DNA of 22,956 nucleotides from Candidatus Sumerlaeota bacterium (GCA_016928995.1 JAFGJS010000013.1:1-22956), one strand, 5' to 3'; positions 1 through 8,099 are shown, numbered from the stretch's first letter. Numbers and translations: made by a program. Notes: generated by a model not told the origin, from the sequence alone.

Positions 1-1
1 C

Positions 2-316
2 GGCTCGAATCAGAAGTGGAACATCGCCGACCTGGGCAGCAGCGTGTACAGCATCCGCAGCTACCAGAGCGGCAACCTTGCCGCCGATGTCTGGAACTTT
101 GGGACGGTCAACGGCACCAACATCGCGCTGTATACCTATTGGGGCGGCAACTCCCAGAAATACTATTTCGCAAGCGTCAGCGGCTATTATCGCATCACGC
201 CATATATCTCAAGCGGCCAATGCCTGGACGCTTATGGCACCGCGAACGGCTCCAATGTTGGAACCTGGTCCTACTGGGGCGGCACGAACCAGCAATGGTC
301 AGTTTTGGCTCCATAA
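2..316 (+). CDS. Ricin-type beta-trefoil lectin domain protein (CBM13), 3' end only
   Basis: This is the C-terminal end of a protein whose start lies before the window; the frame is open from base 2 and ends at TAA 314-316. The visible 104 residues show the repeat pattern of RICIN/CBM13 domains: QxW-like motifs at NQKW, SQKY and NQQW, and two closely similar units around NGTNIALYTYWGG and NGSNVGTWSYWGG. In this family the domain binds sugars and is usually attached to a secreted glycoside hydrolase or adhesin. The catalytic part, if any, is not visible. It ends close to the C-terminus, as expected for a terminal carbohydrate-binding module. The domain call is firm; the function of the whole protein is unknown. 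Confidence 0.85.
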   Translation, partial: GSNQKWNIADLGSSVYSIRSYQSGNLAADVWNFGTVNGTNIALYTYWGGNSQKYYFASVSGYYRITPYISSGQCLDAYGTANGSNVGTWSYWGGTNQQWSVLAP

Positions 317-360
317 GAGTTTCACAAAATTAGTGCCAGGAAAAACGATTTCCATTTTTC

Positions 361-394
361 GCCCCGAATTGGCATTCCAATTCGGGGCGTGTTT
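361..394 (+). terminator. Rho-independent terminator after the lectin gene
   Basis: A perfect 12-bp stem (361-372 with 377-388) encloses a 4-base loop and is followed by GTGTTTTT. It lies 45 bases after the lectin stop codon, between convergent genes. The T-rich tail is on the + strand side, so it mainly serves the lectin gene. On the - strand it may also stop transcripts leaving the 431-1237 gene. Confidence 0.85.
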
Positions 395-430
395 TTAAAA
401 GAAGTAATGAAGGAGCATCTATTCATCACA

Positions 431-1237
431 CTATTCGGCCTGATCCAACAGCAATCCATGGTCATGCGCTTTTTTTAAGAAGAGTTTTCGGCTGGCTGGC
501 CTTGCATCCAACGTATTAAGCATTTCCATCAGATCGGCGTCGCTGAGTTGATCAGAGTATTGCTGAAATAGCCCTCGTATGGGGAGATGACTTCCAAGCA
601 ATAAACGATCTGATTTAACCAACAGCACTAAATCGTCTTTAATATTCACGTTTTGATGACGACAGGCGCTGATTAATGCATGAAAAGCTTTGATAGGTGG
701 GTTTTTTTGATTTCTCATTTCTCGTTCAAATAAGGCATAACGAACTCGAGTCAAGTATTCTTCTCTTTTTTGGGTAGACATGGAATTGTCGATTGTGAAT
801 AAGCAGTCCAAACAAGACATTCTTAGCCCTTCAGTCATCACTTCATAACCATATGCCATTGTTTCACGATCTTGCTTTTCTTCCGAAGAAATATTGTCTT
901 CTTCGGCGGAAGATTTTTTTGAGGCTAGTTCTTCTTCATAATGTTCGTAAAGATCCATCACATCCGGAATAAGAGTCTGCATTTTTTCTTTCTTGATTAG
1001 CTTAAAACTCGCAAAAATAGCCGAAGCATCCTTTTTTTCATTTAAAATACTACGCAGGGTTTCTTCGTCAAGCGTATAGCCTTTTTTTTGCAGGATTTGT
1101 TCTGGATAATCCAAAGAAGACTCTTTGTCATTGTTCACGGGCAAACCAAAGAATTCATAGTCGAGATCAGTTGCATCCAAGGATAAGACGTTGCGTGCAA
1201 ATAGAGCGAATGTCAGAATATAGAGCCGATAGCGCAT
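431..1237 (-). CDS. Orphan secreted protein of unknown function
   Basis: The product is a 268-residue protein that I do not recognise. The first ~20 residues (MRYRLYILTFALFARNVLS) look like a signal peptide with a short basic n-region and a hydrophobic core, so export is likely. The rest is mainly charged and helical, with a highly acidic stretch near residues 105-125 (EEELASKKSSAEEDN). A pair of cysteines (CLDC) lies in the middle. The ATG start is preceded by GGGGA about 9 bases upstream. The gene is visibly richer in A and T than the genes to its left end-side, with many poly-T runs on the + strand. No neighbour suggests a role. It is transcribed away from the bPH2 gene's upstream cluster but on the same strand. 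Confidence 0.7.
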   Translation of the reverse strand: MRYRLYILTFALFARNVLSLDATDLDYEFFGLPVNNDKESSLDYPEQILQKKGYTLDEETLRSILNEKKDASAIFASFKLIKKEKMQTLIPDVMDLYEHYEEELASKKSSAEEDNISSEEKQDRETMAYGYEVMTEGLRMSCLDCLFTIDNSMSTQKREEYLTRVRYALFEREMRNQKNPPIKAFHALISACRHQNVNIKDDLVLLVKSDRLLLGSHLPIRGLFQQYSDQLSDADLMEMLNTLDARPASRKLFLKKAHDHGLLLDQAE

Positions 1238-1322
1238 AAGTTGATTCCCCTTTGTTTATTGGCGTCGCATAACGGATGCCCTCATGTTCCCCGTAATCTG
1301 TCATTACGCTTGGATCCGGTCG

Positions 1323-2102
1323 TCAGGATTCCGCCTGGTAGGCGAGCGTTTCGGCGTTGACGTGGAGGCGGCGCGCTTCTTCGCGGATCGCTTTGACCAC
1401 GTCCAGCAGTTCAGACGGGCGTGGCGGCGCGTCGGCGAAGATGATGGTCGGCTCATCCTCTTCCTCGTCGTCGAAATCGCCCAGGCCCGCGCCCTTCAGG
1501 TTGCGCAGTCGCAGCAGCATCAGGTCGCGGATTTCCTCCGCGTTGTCCACGCCCCGGAAATATCCGATGTGCATATTGAACAGGCCTTGCTGTTCCTGTT
1601 GCGCCATGCCGCCTCCGCCGCCGGCGGTTTCCACTTTCAGATCGGCGATGTTGAAATAGCGCTGAATCGGACCCTGGCTGATTGCGATGTTCTGAATGTT
1701 GGCGAAGGTCATCGTCATTTCGCGCACCATCAAGACGCCTTCGCGGATGCGCAGGCTGCGGTCCGTGACCTTGTACCAGCGCATTTCGTAATCGAGCCGC
1801 AGGATGACATAGTCAACGAAGATATGCGCCACGGCGAAGCACAGCAGGCCGAGCTCCGCGATGGCGACCAGCAGGTTAATGCCCATCGGTGTGCTGAAGA
1901 TCGCGACCAGCAGTATAACGAGCAGGATTCCGTAAAACAGGGCGGCGAACGCGCTGCGGATCAGCCAGATATAGACTTTGTACTTATAGTAATTCGGTGC
2001 GGCGCGAAAAACGCGCAGACTGTTTTCGGCGCCAGCGGGATCCTCCGGTTCGGGAGGAACCTTCAAAATGTGCAGAATCCAGGTTTTGAAGAGATTATAC
2101 AT
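1323..2102 (-). CDS. Membrane protein with bacterial PH domain (bPH2/YdbT-like)
   Basis: The product has 259 residues. Two adjacent hydrophobic segments (about 45-69 and 75-99) are followed by a bPH2 (DUF304) domain at about 101-200, recognisable from the run RWYKVTDRSLRIREGV, then MTFANIQNIAISQGPIQR and ADLKVETAGGGG. This matches the usual order in YdbS/YdbT-type proteins, where a membrane hairpin precedes a pleckstrin-like domain facing the cytoplasm. The tail is acidic (DDEEEDE near 211-217) and ends in a helical segment. The biochemical role of the family is poorly known. The ATG has AAGGAT about 12 bases upstream. It lies 91 bases after the methyltransferase gene and may belong to the same transcript. 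Confidence 0.85.
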   Translation of the reverse strand: MYNLFKTWILHILKVPPEPEDPAGAENSLRVFRAAPNYYKYKVYIWLIRSAFAALFYGILLVILLVAIFSTPMGINLLVAIAELGLLCFAVAHIFVDYVILRLDYEMRWYKVTDRSLRIREGVLMVREMTMTFANIQNIAISQGPIQRYFNIADLKVETAGGGGGMAQQEQQGLFNMHIGYFRGVDNAEEIRDLMLLRLRNLKGAGLGDFDDEEEDEPTIIFADAPPRPSELLDVVKAIREEARRLHVNAETLAYQAES

Positions 2103-2193
2103 TGGCGTCTGTCATCCTTGTCCGGATTGCATCGCAACATGCCACACGATGAATCTAACGCGAAGCGACGATGCTATTCCAGTAAATAATGCA

Positions 2194-2853
2194 TTATTGC
2201 GCTGATGCGATGAGCAATGGCGCCAGCCGGCGGCAACCGTGAACGTACGCCTTGTCGCGCAGACGATAGAGCCGCCACTTGGGAGGGGCGTCCAGCGAGC
2301 GAGTGTGGATCTCTTTGATTGACGCCACGCGCAAACCCGCCTCACTGGCGCATTGGAGCAGCTCCTCATGGCGGCCGGCGATCAGGATGAAATGCGCCGA
2401 ACCGCCGGGACGGAGCAATTGCGCGGCGCAACGCAGGAAGTCGGCGATCGCGCCTTCCAGTTCATGCGTCGCCGCCGCGCGGATTGGATCGGGGGAGAGG
2501 CGTCCGCTGCCCTTGCGATGCCACGGCGGATTGCAGAGCACGCGATCAAACTGGCCGCGCCGCTTTTGCGGGGCGCCGCGGCGCACGTCCCACTGATGGA
2601 TCTCGACCGAGCCGCGCAACAGGGCGCGATTGTTTTGGACGTTGCGCCGGGCGATTCGGACCAGTTCCTCCTGCAATTCGAAGCCGTGCATCTCTATGTT
2701 TCGCTGTGCGGCGAGCTGCACCGCGATGTTCCCGATGCCGCAGCCGAGGTCGGCGGTCCGTTCTCCGTCGCGCACGCGCGTCCATCGCGTCAGCACTCGC
2801 GAATCCGTGGACGGACGGAATCCCCGTTCGGGCATTTCCAGCGGGAGTTCCAT
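2194..2853 (-). CDS. Class I SAM-dependent methyltransferase, TrmN6/YfiC-like
   Basis: The product has 219 residues. It has a Rossmann-fold methyltransferase layout: SAM-binding motif I at 35-41 (DLGCGIG), an acidic residue at the end of strand 2 (E59), and an NPPW catalytic motif at 108-111. NPP[FYW] is typical of enzymes that methylate an exocyclic amino group of adenine, cytosine or glutamine. The N-terminal FRPSTDS segment and overall length resemble TrmN6, which makes m6A37 in tRNA-Val, but rRNA or protein targets cannot be excluded. The start overlaps the stop of the upstream gene as TGATG, so translation is probably coupled. That coupling to a secreted-protein gene is odd functionally. 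Confident on methyltransferase, moderate on substrate. Confidence 0.85.
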   Translation of the reverse strand: MELPLEMPERGFRPSTDSRVLTRWTRVRDGERTADLGCGIGNIAVQLAAQRNIEMHGFELQEELVRIARRNVQNNRALLRGSVEIHQWDVRRGAPQKRRGQFDRVLCNPPWHRKGSGRLSPDPIRAAATHELEGAIADFLRCAAQLLRPGGSAHFILIAGRHEELLQCASEAGLRVASIKEIHTRSLDAPPKWRLYRLRDKAYVHGCRRLAPLLIASAQ

Positions 2854-4442
2854 CAGGGTTGAAACATCAAGTTGAGGGTGGTGACGCCTGGCTCGATTTC
2901 AAATTCCTGGTTTGTGATGTTCAGGTTGTCGCGATCCGCGGGGATCCACGAATTGCCTTCGGCGCGCTCCACAGAGGCCACGACGCGCGCAGGGCCGGGC
3001 TTGAAGCCGCTGAGTTCGAAGTTTCCCTGCGCATCGGAGCTCACGGCATGCTGCAGGTTTTCGGCGCCGGCGATGAACACGATGGCGTTGCGCGCCGGTT
3101 CGCCGCGCGGGCTTTCCGCTTTGCCTCGCACGATGCAGCCGCGCTTCAACTCAATGGAGGGAAGATTGATCACTTCGCCCGCGCCTGGCTCGGGCAGTTC
3201 GATCCATTGAGGCAGAAAGCCCTGGGCGATGAGCTCCAGCGTTTTGGCCTGCTCCGGGACTTCATTGATATACAGAGAACTGCGTTGCAGCTGGACGCGA
3301 TAGGTGAGCGGCAATGGATTGTCTTCTTCATCGTAAAGTTTCACGGCGTCTTCGTTCAATGATCGCGGAGCGGGGTATTGCGCGCCGTCCGCGGCCATGA
3401 TGCGGCCGATGATCCGCCGCGCCGGATTCATCATGATATCGCCAAGATCCGTGACGCCGTCCTGCGCCTGTGGAATTTGCAGGATGCGCGTTTCCTTGAA
3501 TCCAGCCGCCACAATGCGGATCAGGATTGTTTCCTTCTCCAGCGGAGCGGCCTCATAGACGCCATCCTGCGTGATGCGGGAGAGCGGCGTTTCGCGGAAA
3601 TCAAACGTTCCCTCCTCGTTGCGGAAACCGGAGATCACGCTCATCGTCCCTTGGCTGGCGATCACAAAAGGACGCGGCGGCTCGCCCGTCAGCAGGCGAA
3701 ATCGAATCCGGTTTTGCGGTTTCAACGGCAGGTCGCCCAGGTTGATTTGTCCGTTTATCGGCTCGGGGAACTCGTTGATCTCGGCCGATTCATACCCGCC
3801 GCAAGAGACGGTCAATTCTCCGGGCTGATCTTCGGATCGTGTTTCAAGCAACAGCCGGCCTTGTCCTGTCGTGAACGCTTGCGTACTGATATAACCGCCG
3901 CGATCGCTGCGCATTGAGCATTGAATGCCCACGATGTCCTGAATCTCGATGGGCTGACTCGTGCTTGCATCGACCAGCCGGAGTTCGAGCGTCAACAGGC
4001 GTTTCAACCGGATGTCGCCGAAGTCAATCGTTCCGTCATGCAGCGCAGGCTTCAATGTGGAAGCGTCGAGGCGAAGCTGGACGCGCCCCGGGATGTCGAG
4101 GATCAACAGACTCACGTGGTCCGGGTTTTGGATTTTTGTATCCAGGTTGAAGGCGCCGTTTTCGTCCAGCGCGCCGAGGATGGCGTTGAAGTTCTGCGAA
4201 GGCGGCTTGCATTGGATGAAAATCCGTGCGCTCGTGATGGAGTTCTGTGTCGCTTGATTCAAATCGCTCGAAGCAAGCGGAGCGCCCGTCTCGGCGTCGA
4301 TCAAGCGCCCGGTCACGGCTAAATTATCCGGCTGGAGTGGGGGAACGGCTCCAGTCTGGCTCCATCCAGCGCCAGGGAGTCCGCTGCATACGACGGCCAT
4401 GACGGCCGCCAGCCAATTCAATCTGCGTCGATCAACGGTCAT
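2853..4442 (-). CDS. Secreted protein with tandem carboxypeptidase-regulatory-like domains
   Basis: The product has 529 residues. A signal peptide (RRR, then LAAVMAVVCSGL, cleavage near WSQ) is followed by about five beta-sandwich units. Each unit begins with a VxGRLID- or RLVDA-like strand and ends with a repeated closing motif: DFGDIRLKR, NLGDLPLKP, DLGDIMMNP, NLPSIELKR. The last unit (GCIVRGKAESPRGEPARNAIVF...DAQGNFELSGFKPG) is a standard CarboxypepD_reg fold. Such domains are usually structural modules on cell-surface or periplasmic proteins. No catalytic domain is present, so a scaffold or binding role is likely. The ATG has GGGAGA 8-9 bases upstream. The lipoprotein gene lies 26 bases upstream and the methyltransferase overlaps its end, so the three look like an operon. 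Confidence 0.8.
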   Translation of the reverse strand: MTVDRRRLNWLAAVMAVVCSGLPGAGWSQTGAVPPLQPDNLAVTGRLIDAETGAPLASSDLNQATQNSITSARIFIQCKPPSQNFNAILGALDENGAFNLDTKIQNPDHVSLLILDIPGRVQLRLDASTLKPALHDGTIDFGDIRLKRLLTLELRLVDASTSQPIEIQDIVGIQCSMRSDRGGYISTQAFTTGQGRLLLETRSEDQPGELTVSCGGYESAEINEFPEPINGQINLGDLPLKPQNRIRFRLLTGEPPRPFVIASQGTMSVISGFRNEEGTFDFRETPLSRITQDGVYEAAPLEKETILIRIVAAGFKETRILQIPQAQDGVTDLGDIMMNPARRIIGRIMAADGAQYPAPRSLNEDAVKLYDEEDNPLPLTYRVQLQRSSLYINEVPEQAKTLELIAQGFLPQWIELPEPGAGEVINLPSIELKRGCIVRGKAESPRGEPARNAIVFIAGAENLQHAVSSDAQGNFELSGFKPGPARVVASVERAEGNSWIPADRDNLNITNQEFEIEPGVTTLNLMFQP

Positions 4443-4468
4443 AGCGCTTTCTCCCGCGGCGGCGCGAT

Positions 4469-5170
4469 TTACTTCTTCGACTCGATTTTTTGAATTTTCA
4501 AATTTTTATACGCCACACGGTTGTCCCATGTGGTAAAGGCGAAGAATTGCTTGTTGGTCGCATGCTCAAAGACGCCGGTGTCAGTAAGTATTAATTTATC
4601 ATCGAGCCAGACCTTGATGCTGTCCAGCGTGCGCACGATGCGGACGTGATATTCCTGCTCCTTGCGCAGATTTTCACTGAGCAGGAGCTGCTCCAGGTCG
4701 TCTTTGGCTGCGGAGCCGTATTGATTGATATGACAGATCGCCAAACCAGCCTTGGAGCCGGAGTAACCGCCGACCATGATTTCATAGCCGGACCACATGT
4801 GCCCGTTGCCGGCCAGAATGCAATTGATGTCCCAGCCGTTGTCCAGCGGCACGGCGTCGTATTCGACTTGAATGTTTCCAGATAGCGGTTTTTCCAACCA
4901 AAGCACGCCGCGCTCCGTGCCGACCGCCTTGCCGATCAATGCGCCGTTCTCAATCTTCCATTCACCGGTTTCAAGTTTCCAGTTTTCAGCCAACTCGGCC
5001 GGATTGTCAAACTCGGTTTGATACGCATCGACCGCTCGATCTTCAGCTGTTTGCTGATCGCTCAGTGTGCAGGAATAGAAAATTGTAACGAGTGTAAATC
5101 CAACCAGACAAACAAGCCAACGCTGAATTTGTCCGGAAAAGAGTCGAGTGAGAATTGCGTCTCTTTGCAT
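4469..5170 (-). CDS. Lipoprotein with a concanavalin-A-like jelly-roll domain (DUF1961/DUF1080-like)
   Basis: With the ATG at 5170 the product has 233 residues. That start has AAGGGG 7 bases upstream and is preferred to a GTG at 5203 that would add 11 residues. The N-terminus has a hydrophobic segment (about 18-32) ending in a lipobox-like FYSC, with Cys34 as the probable lipidation site. The remainder (GEWKIENGALIGK, GVLWLEKPLSGNIQVEYDA, ending NRVAYKNLKIQKI) has the strand pattern of the DUF1080/DUF1961 sugar-binding or glycan-degrading jelly rolls. I cannot name a substrate. It heads the - strand cluster and is divergent from the phosphatase gene. Confidence 0.75.
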   Translation of the reverse strand: MQRDAILTRLFSGQIQRWLVCLVGFTLVTIFYSCTLSDQQTAEDRAVDAYQTEFDNPAELAENWKLETGEWKIENGALIGKAVGTERGVLWLEKPLSGNIQVEYDAVPLDNGWDINCILAGNGHMWSGYEIMVGGYSGSKAGLAICHINQYGSAAKDDLEQLLLSENLRKEQEYHVRIVRTLDSIKVWLDDKLILTDTGVFEHATNKQFFAFTTWDNRVAYKNLKIQKIESKK

Positions 5171-5358
5171 CTTGCAGCCCCTTGAGTTATGCTGATTTTC
5201 CACGGCTTACGGTATTTTGATCGTGGAACAACCTCGAAGCATACGGTTTCGGATGGATGCTGGCAATCATTTTCGGGCAATTCCCGTGTGAAATTCCACG
5301 ATATGTTTATTTTGAAAATCCCGGGCGGCGAAAAAAATACTATACATCCGCCCTTATT

Positions 5359-5367
5359 TGGTATAAT
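5359..5367 (+). promoter_or_regulatory. Extended -10 promoter for the phosphatase gene
   Basis: The sequence TGGTATAAT is an exact TG-N-TATAAT extended -10 element. Only a weak -35 candidate (TATACA at 5341-5346, 15-base spacer) is visible, which extended -10 promoters tolerate. Transcription would start near 5374, giving a leader of about 84 bases before the ATG at 5458. Confidence 0.55.
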
Positions 5368-5457
5368 CTGATAAGATCTTGAAGCGGTAGAGATACAGAG
5401 GGAGCTCATTCAGGACGATAAAGATTAAGCGATGTATCTCTCGTGGGAGGATTGAAA

Positions 5458-5952
5458 ATGTTACGCAACTTTCGTTTTATCGTAGAAAATGAACTGGCCG
5501 GGATGGCTCACCCCGAGCAGTGGGGCTGCTCCTTGCCAGACGCTTTATATGAATTGAAGGAACTCGGGATCAGCGCCGTTGTTTCGCTTGATGAGGAAGG
5601 GCTTGATCCGGACGAATTACGGCATCAGGGCATGGCTTACCTGCATCTGCCGATTCCCGATTTCACGGCGCCCAGCATCGGGCAGGCGGAGGAATTCGTC
5701 GATTTTGTGCAGAAGAATGTTGAGCAGGAACACCCCGTGGTCTGCCATTGCATGGCGGGGATCGGACGGACGGGCACGATGCTGGCCTGCTATCTGGTGT
5801 CTCGCGGCATGGATCCGCAGAGCGCGATTGAGACTGTCCGGCGCGCGCCGTACGGCGGCATCGAAACCCAAACCCAGGAATATTTCATCAACAGCTACGC
5901 CGCGCATCTGCGTCAGGCGCAACTGCGCGACACATCGAGCGCCAGGAAGTAG
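5458..5952 (+). CDS. Dual-specificity (tyrosine/serine) protein phosphatase family protein
   Basis: The product has 164 residues. It carries the cysteine-phosphatase signature HCMAGIGRTG at 97-106, with nucleophile Cys98 and phosphate-binding Arg104. The likely general acid Asp68 sits in the PIPDF loop, spaced as in small VH1/DUSP23-like phosphatases. The size fits a stand-alone catalytic domain with no signal peptide, so it should act in the cytoplasm. The family removes phosphate from proteins, and some members act on phosphoinositides, glycans or nucleotides; the substrate cannot be read here. The ATG at 5458 is chosen because GGGAGG lies 8 bases upstream; a GTG at 5443 would overlap that ribosome-binding site. 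No kinase gene is nearby. Confidence 0.9.
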   Translation: MLRNFRFIVENELAGMAHPEQWGCSLPDALYELKELGISAVVSLDEEGLDPDELRHQGMAYLHLPIPDFTAPSIGQAEEFVDFVQKNVEQEHPVVCHCMAGIGRTGTMLACYLVSRGMDPQSAIETVRRAPYGGIETQTQEYFINSYAAHLRQAQLRDTSSARK

Positions 5953-6215
5953 GCGCAAGGATGCATTTGTGTCCGGCATAAATGATTCAACTCATCATCG
6001 CTATCGGGATCGTAATCGTTAATGCGACATTCTCAGTCCATTGACGGCTGATCCGATCTCGAAAGCGATTCCAAAGCGCATGGGATGATCAGTAATTGGA
6101 ATTTTGGCATTGTCAAACGCGGCCTGCCTGGAACGCTGCTGAGACTAATTGTTGGAGACAATACAGACTATCATATGGTATCCGTCATTCGTATAAGTTC
6201 AAGCGCGAGTCAGGA

Positions 6216-7298
6216 CTAGGCATTGCCCAGCCGTGCGTCGAGGTTGAGCAGGACGCGCTCCAGCACGTCCACGCTTTGACTGAATTCGTCCAGCGCAAGA
6301 TGCTCGTCCGGCGTGTGATCGAGCGTTGAATCACCAGGTCCGTAGGCCAGCGTTGGGCAGCGCCAGACCGGCGCGGCGATGTTCATGTCCGACGTGCCGG
6401 TTTTGACCACGAATCCGGGCTGTCCGCCGCAGGCGCGGATCGCCTTGTTGAACACGGCCACCAGCGGAGTGGAGCGCTCGCAACGCACCGCGGGCAGCGC
6501 CTCGCGGATCGTGATGGTGGCTGCGTCGTTATCGGCGTGTTGGCGCAGTATGTTTTCCAGTTCTTCCGGATCGATCCCCGGCGGCAGGCGCAATTCGCAG
6601 CCCATGCTCACCGCCAGTTCATTTACATCCTCCGAGGCCGTGCTCATCGAGGCGATGTTGCCGGTCAACTGATTGAAAGCCGATGCAAAATGTTCGGCGT
6701 CACCGGGATGCGCTTCGAAGATCGAGTTCCAGAATCCGACCGCTTTTGTGGCGGGGAAGAACTCTTCCGCCGCGCTATGCACGCGGGGCTGCCGCAATTC
6801 ATAATTAAAGCGGAACATCCCCTTGTAGCCCAGCGTCAGCCGGTTCCACTGGCTCGGTTCGCCGATGATCAGAAAGTCCGGACGATCATATTGCTCCACG
6901 GCGAAGCGCGCGCCTTTGGACGTGGAGCATTCCTCCTCCACGGCGCCGATCAGGCGCACGTCCAGATGCTCCAGCTGGTCTGCGCATCGCGCCAGCGCGC
7001 AGGCGAACGCGGCCAGCGGCCCCTTCGCATCCACGCTGCCGCGTCCGAATAACACGCCATTCTCCACGCGCACGGGAATCTCGCCCGGCACGGTGTCGAT
7101 GTGCCCCAGAAAGCAAAGCATGGCCCGGGGTGAATCCGCTCCGGCCTCTCCGCATGCGTTCCCCGCCGCGTCGATCCACGCCTTCCAGCCCCATTGCTCA
7201 AAACGCGACTGCAGGAATTCCGCCGCCGGCCGCTCGTGATGCGTGGGCGAGTAGATCGAGACATAGTCGATGATGAATTGTCGCTCGTTTTGAGACAT
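6216..7298 (-). CDS. lysK: LysW-lysine/ornithine hydrolase, M20 metallopeptidase (LysK/ArgE family)
   Basis: With the start at 7298 the product has 360 residues, the usual size. Motifs of dinuclear-zinc M20 enzymes are clear: GHIDTVPG (His66, Asp68), GRGSVDAKGP (bridging Asp90), VEEE (Glu121, Glu122), IIGEPSQW (Glu147) and a C-terminal DHTPDEH. The wording of these motifs fits LysK, which releases lysine or ornithine from the carrier protein LysW in the last step of the alpha-aminoadipate or LysW-arginine pathway, better than classical ArgE or DapE. An in-frame ATG at 7400 would add 34 residues unlike the family, so it was not used; no strong ribosome-binding site marks either start. No lysW, lysX or lysZ gene is adjacent, so those should be elsewhere. 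Confidence 0.85.
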   Translation of the reverse strand: MSQNERQFIIDYVSIYSPTHHERPAAEFLQSRFEQWGWKAWIDAAGNACGEAGADSPRAMLCFLGHIDTVPGEIPVRVENGVLFGRGSVDAKGPLAAFACALARCADQLEHLDVRLIGAVEEECSTSKGARFAVEQYDRPDFLIIGEPSQWNRLTLGYKGMFRFNYELRQPRVHSAAEEFFPATKAVGFWNSIFEAHPGDAEHFASAFNQLTGNIASMSTASEDVNELAVSMGCELRLPPGIDPEELENILRQHADNDAATITIREALPAVRCERSTPLVAVFNKAIRACGGQPGFVVKTGTSDMNIAAPVWRCPTLAYGPGDSTLDHTPDEHLALDEFSQSVDVLERVLLNLDARLGNA

Positions 7299-7566
7299 CA
7301 GCGCCGCACAATCATCCCGGCATCGATATGACGCCGGAAATAAATCTCTCCTGATGTATTGAATGTTCTGATTTGACCTTGCCGGACCGCGCTTGTCCAT
7401 TCAAAACAAGCCTTGGGTTTTCACCGAAGGCCATCGCGCGCCTCGAAGGCGCATTTGAATTGAGTTTTTGCTTGTCAAGCGGCCCGGCAAGTGAAAAATT
7501 CATTGCTTAATTCCATCGAGATTGAGCATTTTACAGTTATTGAAGATGCGAATACGGACGATGTGT

Positions 7567-7575
7567 TGATATAAG
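7567..7575 (+). promoter_or_regulatory. Extended -10 promoter for the ptsN-like gene
   Basis: TGATATAAG fits the TG-N-TATAAT extended -10 pattern with one mismatch. No good -35 is seen at 17 bases. It would give a transcript starting near 7582 with a leader of about 68 bases that begins with the hairpin at 7588-7603. Confidence 0.4.
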
Positions 7576-7587
7576 CCTGCCGGGAAT

Positions 7588-7614
7588 GCGGCCATGCTGC
7601 CGCGTTTTATTTTT
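7588..7614 (+). terminator. Terminator-like hairpin in the ptsN leader
   Basis: GCGGC (7588-7592) pairs with GCCGC (7599-7603) around a 6-base loop and is followed by GTTTTATTTTT. There is no + strand gene upstream for it to terminate, so it may be a leader hairpin or attenuator, or a 5' stabilising stem if transcription starts near 7582. The stem is short and the call is tentative. Confidence 0.35.
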
Positions 7615-7649
7615 GAGAGGCTTGCCGAGTTCGATAGGAGAGGGAAGCT

Positions 7650-8099
7650 GTGAAAACAAAACTGTCGCAATTAATCGTGCCTGAGCGCATTGTGGATTTA
7701 GAGTGTGAGTCGAAAGAAGAAGTGCTGACGAAACTGGTGGAACTGCTTGCGAAGTCGAAGAATGTCTCTGATAAAAACGCCGTGCTGGAAGCCGTTTTCG
7801 CGCGCGAAAAGGTGATCAGCACCGGCATCGGCATCGGCATCGCCGTGCCGCACGTCAAGATTCCGCAGATCAAGGATTTTGTCATCGCCATCGCGCGGTT
7901 GAAAAATGGCATCGACTTTCAGGCCCTGGACGATGAGCCTGTGCATCTGGTGATCATGATCGGCGCGAACGACAAGCAGAGCGGCGATTATCTGAAACTG
8001 CTCGCTGAAGTGATCAAACGATGTAAAGATCCAGAAAAACGGCGCATCATCATGGAGGCGAAATCCGCCCAGGAGATCGCCGACCATTTCTCGCGCTGA
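7650..8099 (+). CDS. ptsN: PTS EIIA domain protein of the nitrogen type (PtsN-like)
   Basis: The product has 149 residues and is a single PTS_EIIA_2 domain. The phosphorylated histidine is His68 in STGIGIGIAVPHVK, the classic active-site context. Length and stand-alone form match EIIA-Ntr proteins, which take phosphate through the EI-Ntr/NPr relay and regulate other proteins instead of transporting sugar. No permease, HPr or EI gene lies nearby, which supports a regulatory role. Translation starts with GTG at 7650, preceded by a purine-rich GGAGAGGGAAG tract. Fructose-type EIIA is the main alternative. Confidence 0.88.
   Translation: MKTKLSQLIVPERIVDLECESKEEVLTKLVELLAKSKNVSDKNAVLEAVFAREKVISTGIGIGIAVPHVKIPQIKDFVIAIARLKNGIDFQALDDEPVHLVIMIGANDKQSGDYLKLLAEVIKRCKDPEKRRIIMEAKSAQEIADHFSR

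Larger units (their letters stand above)
7299..7649. other. Gene-free region between divergent lysK and ptsN
   Basis: No convincing coding region is present. It contains a perfect small palindrome (GCTTGTCAAGC near 7470-7480), an extended -10 element and a terminator-like hairpin just ahead of ptsN (listed separately). The promoter of lysK should also lie here, but I cannot point to clear boxes. Confidence 0.5.

Noticed and set aside
1284-2189. A 301-residue open frame on the + strand
   Set aside because: It is the antisense shadow of the bPH2 gene; its composition (many H, Q, R, D) is typical of a reverse-strand artefact, and the - strand product has a recognisable domain.
2484-3362. A 292-residue + strand open frame
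   Set aside because: It spans the boundary of two well-supported - strand genes, is rich in R and A, and has no domain.
5443-5457. GTG as the start of the phosphatase
   Set aside because: The GTG overlaps the GGGAGG ribosome-binding site that serves the ATG at 5458.
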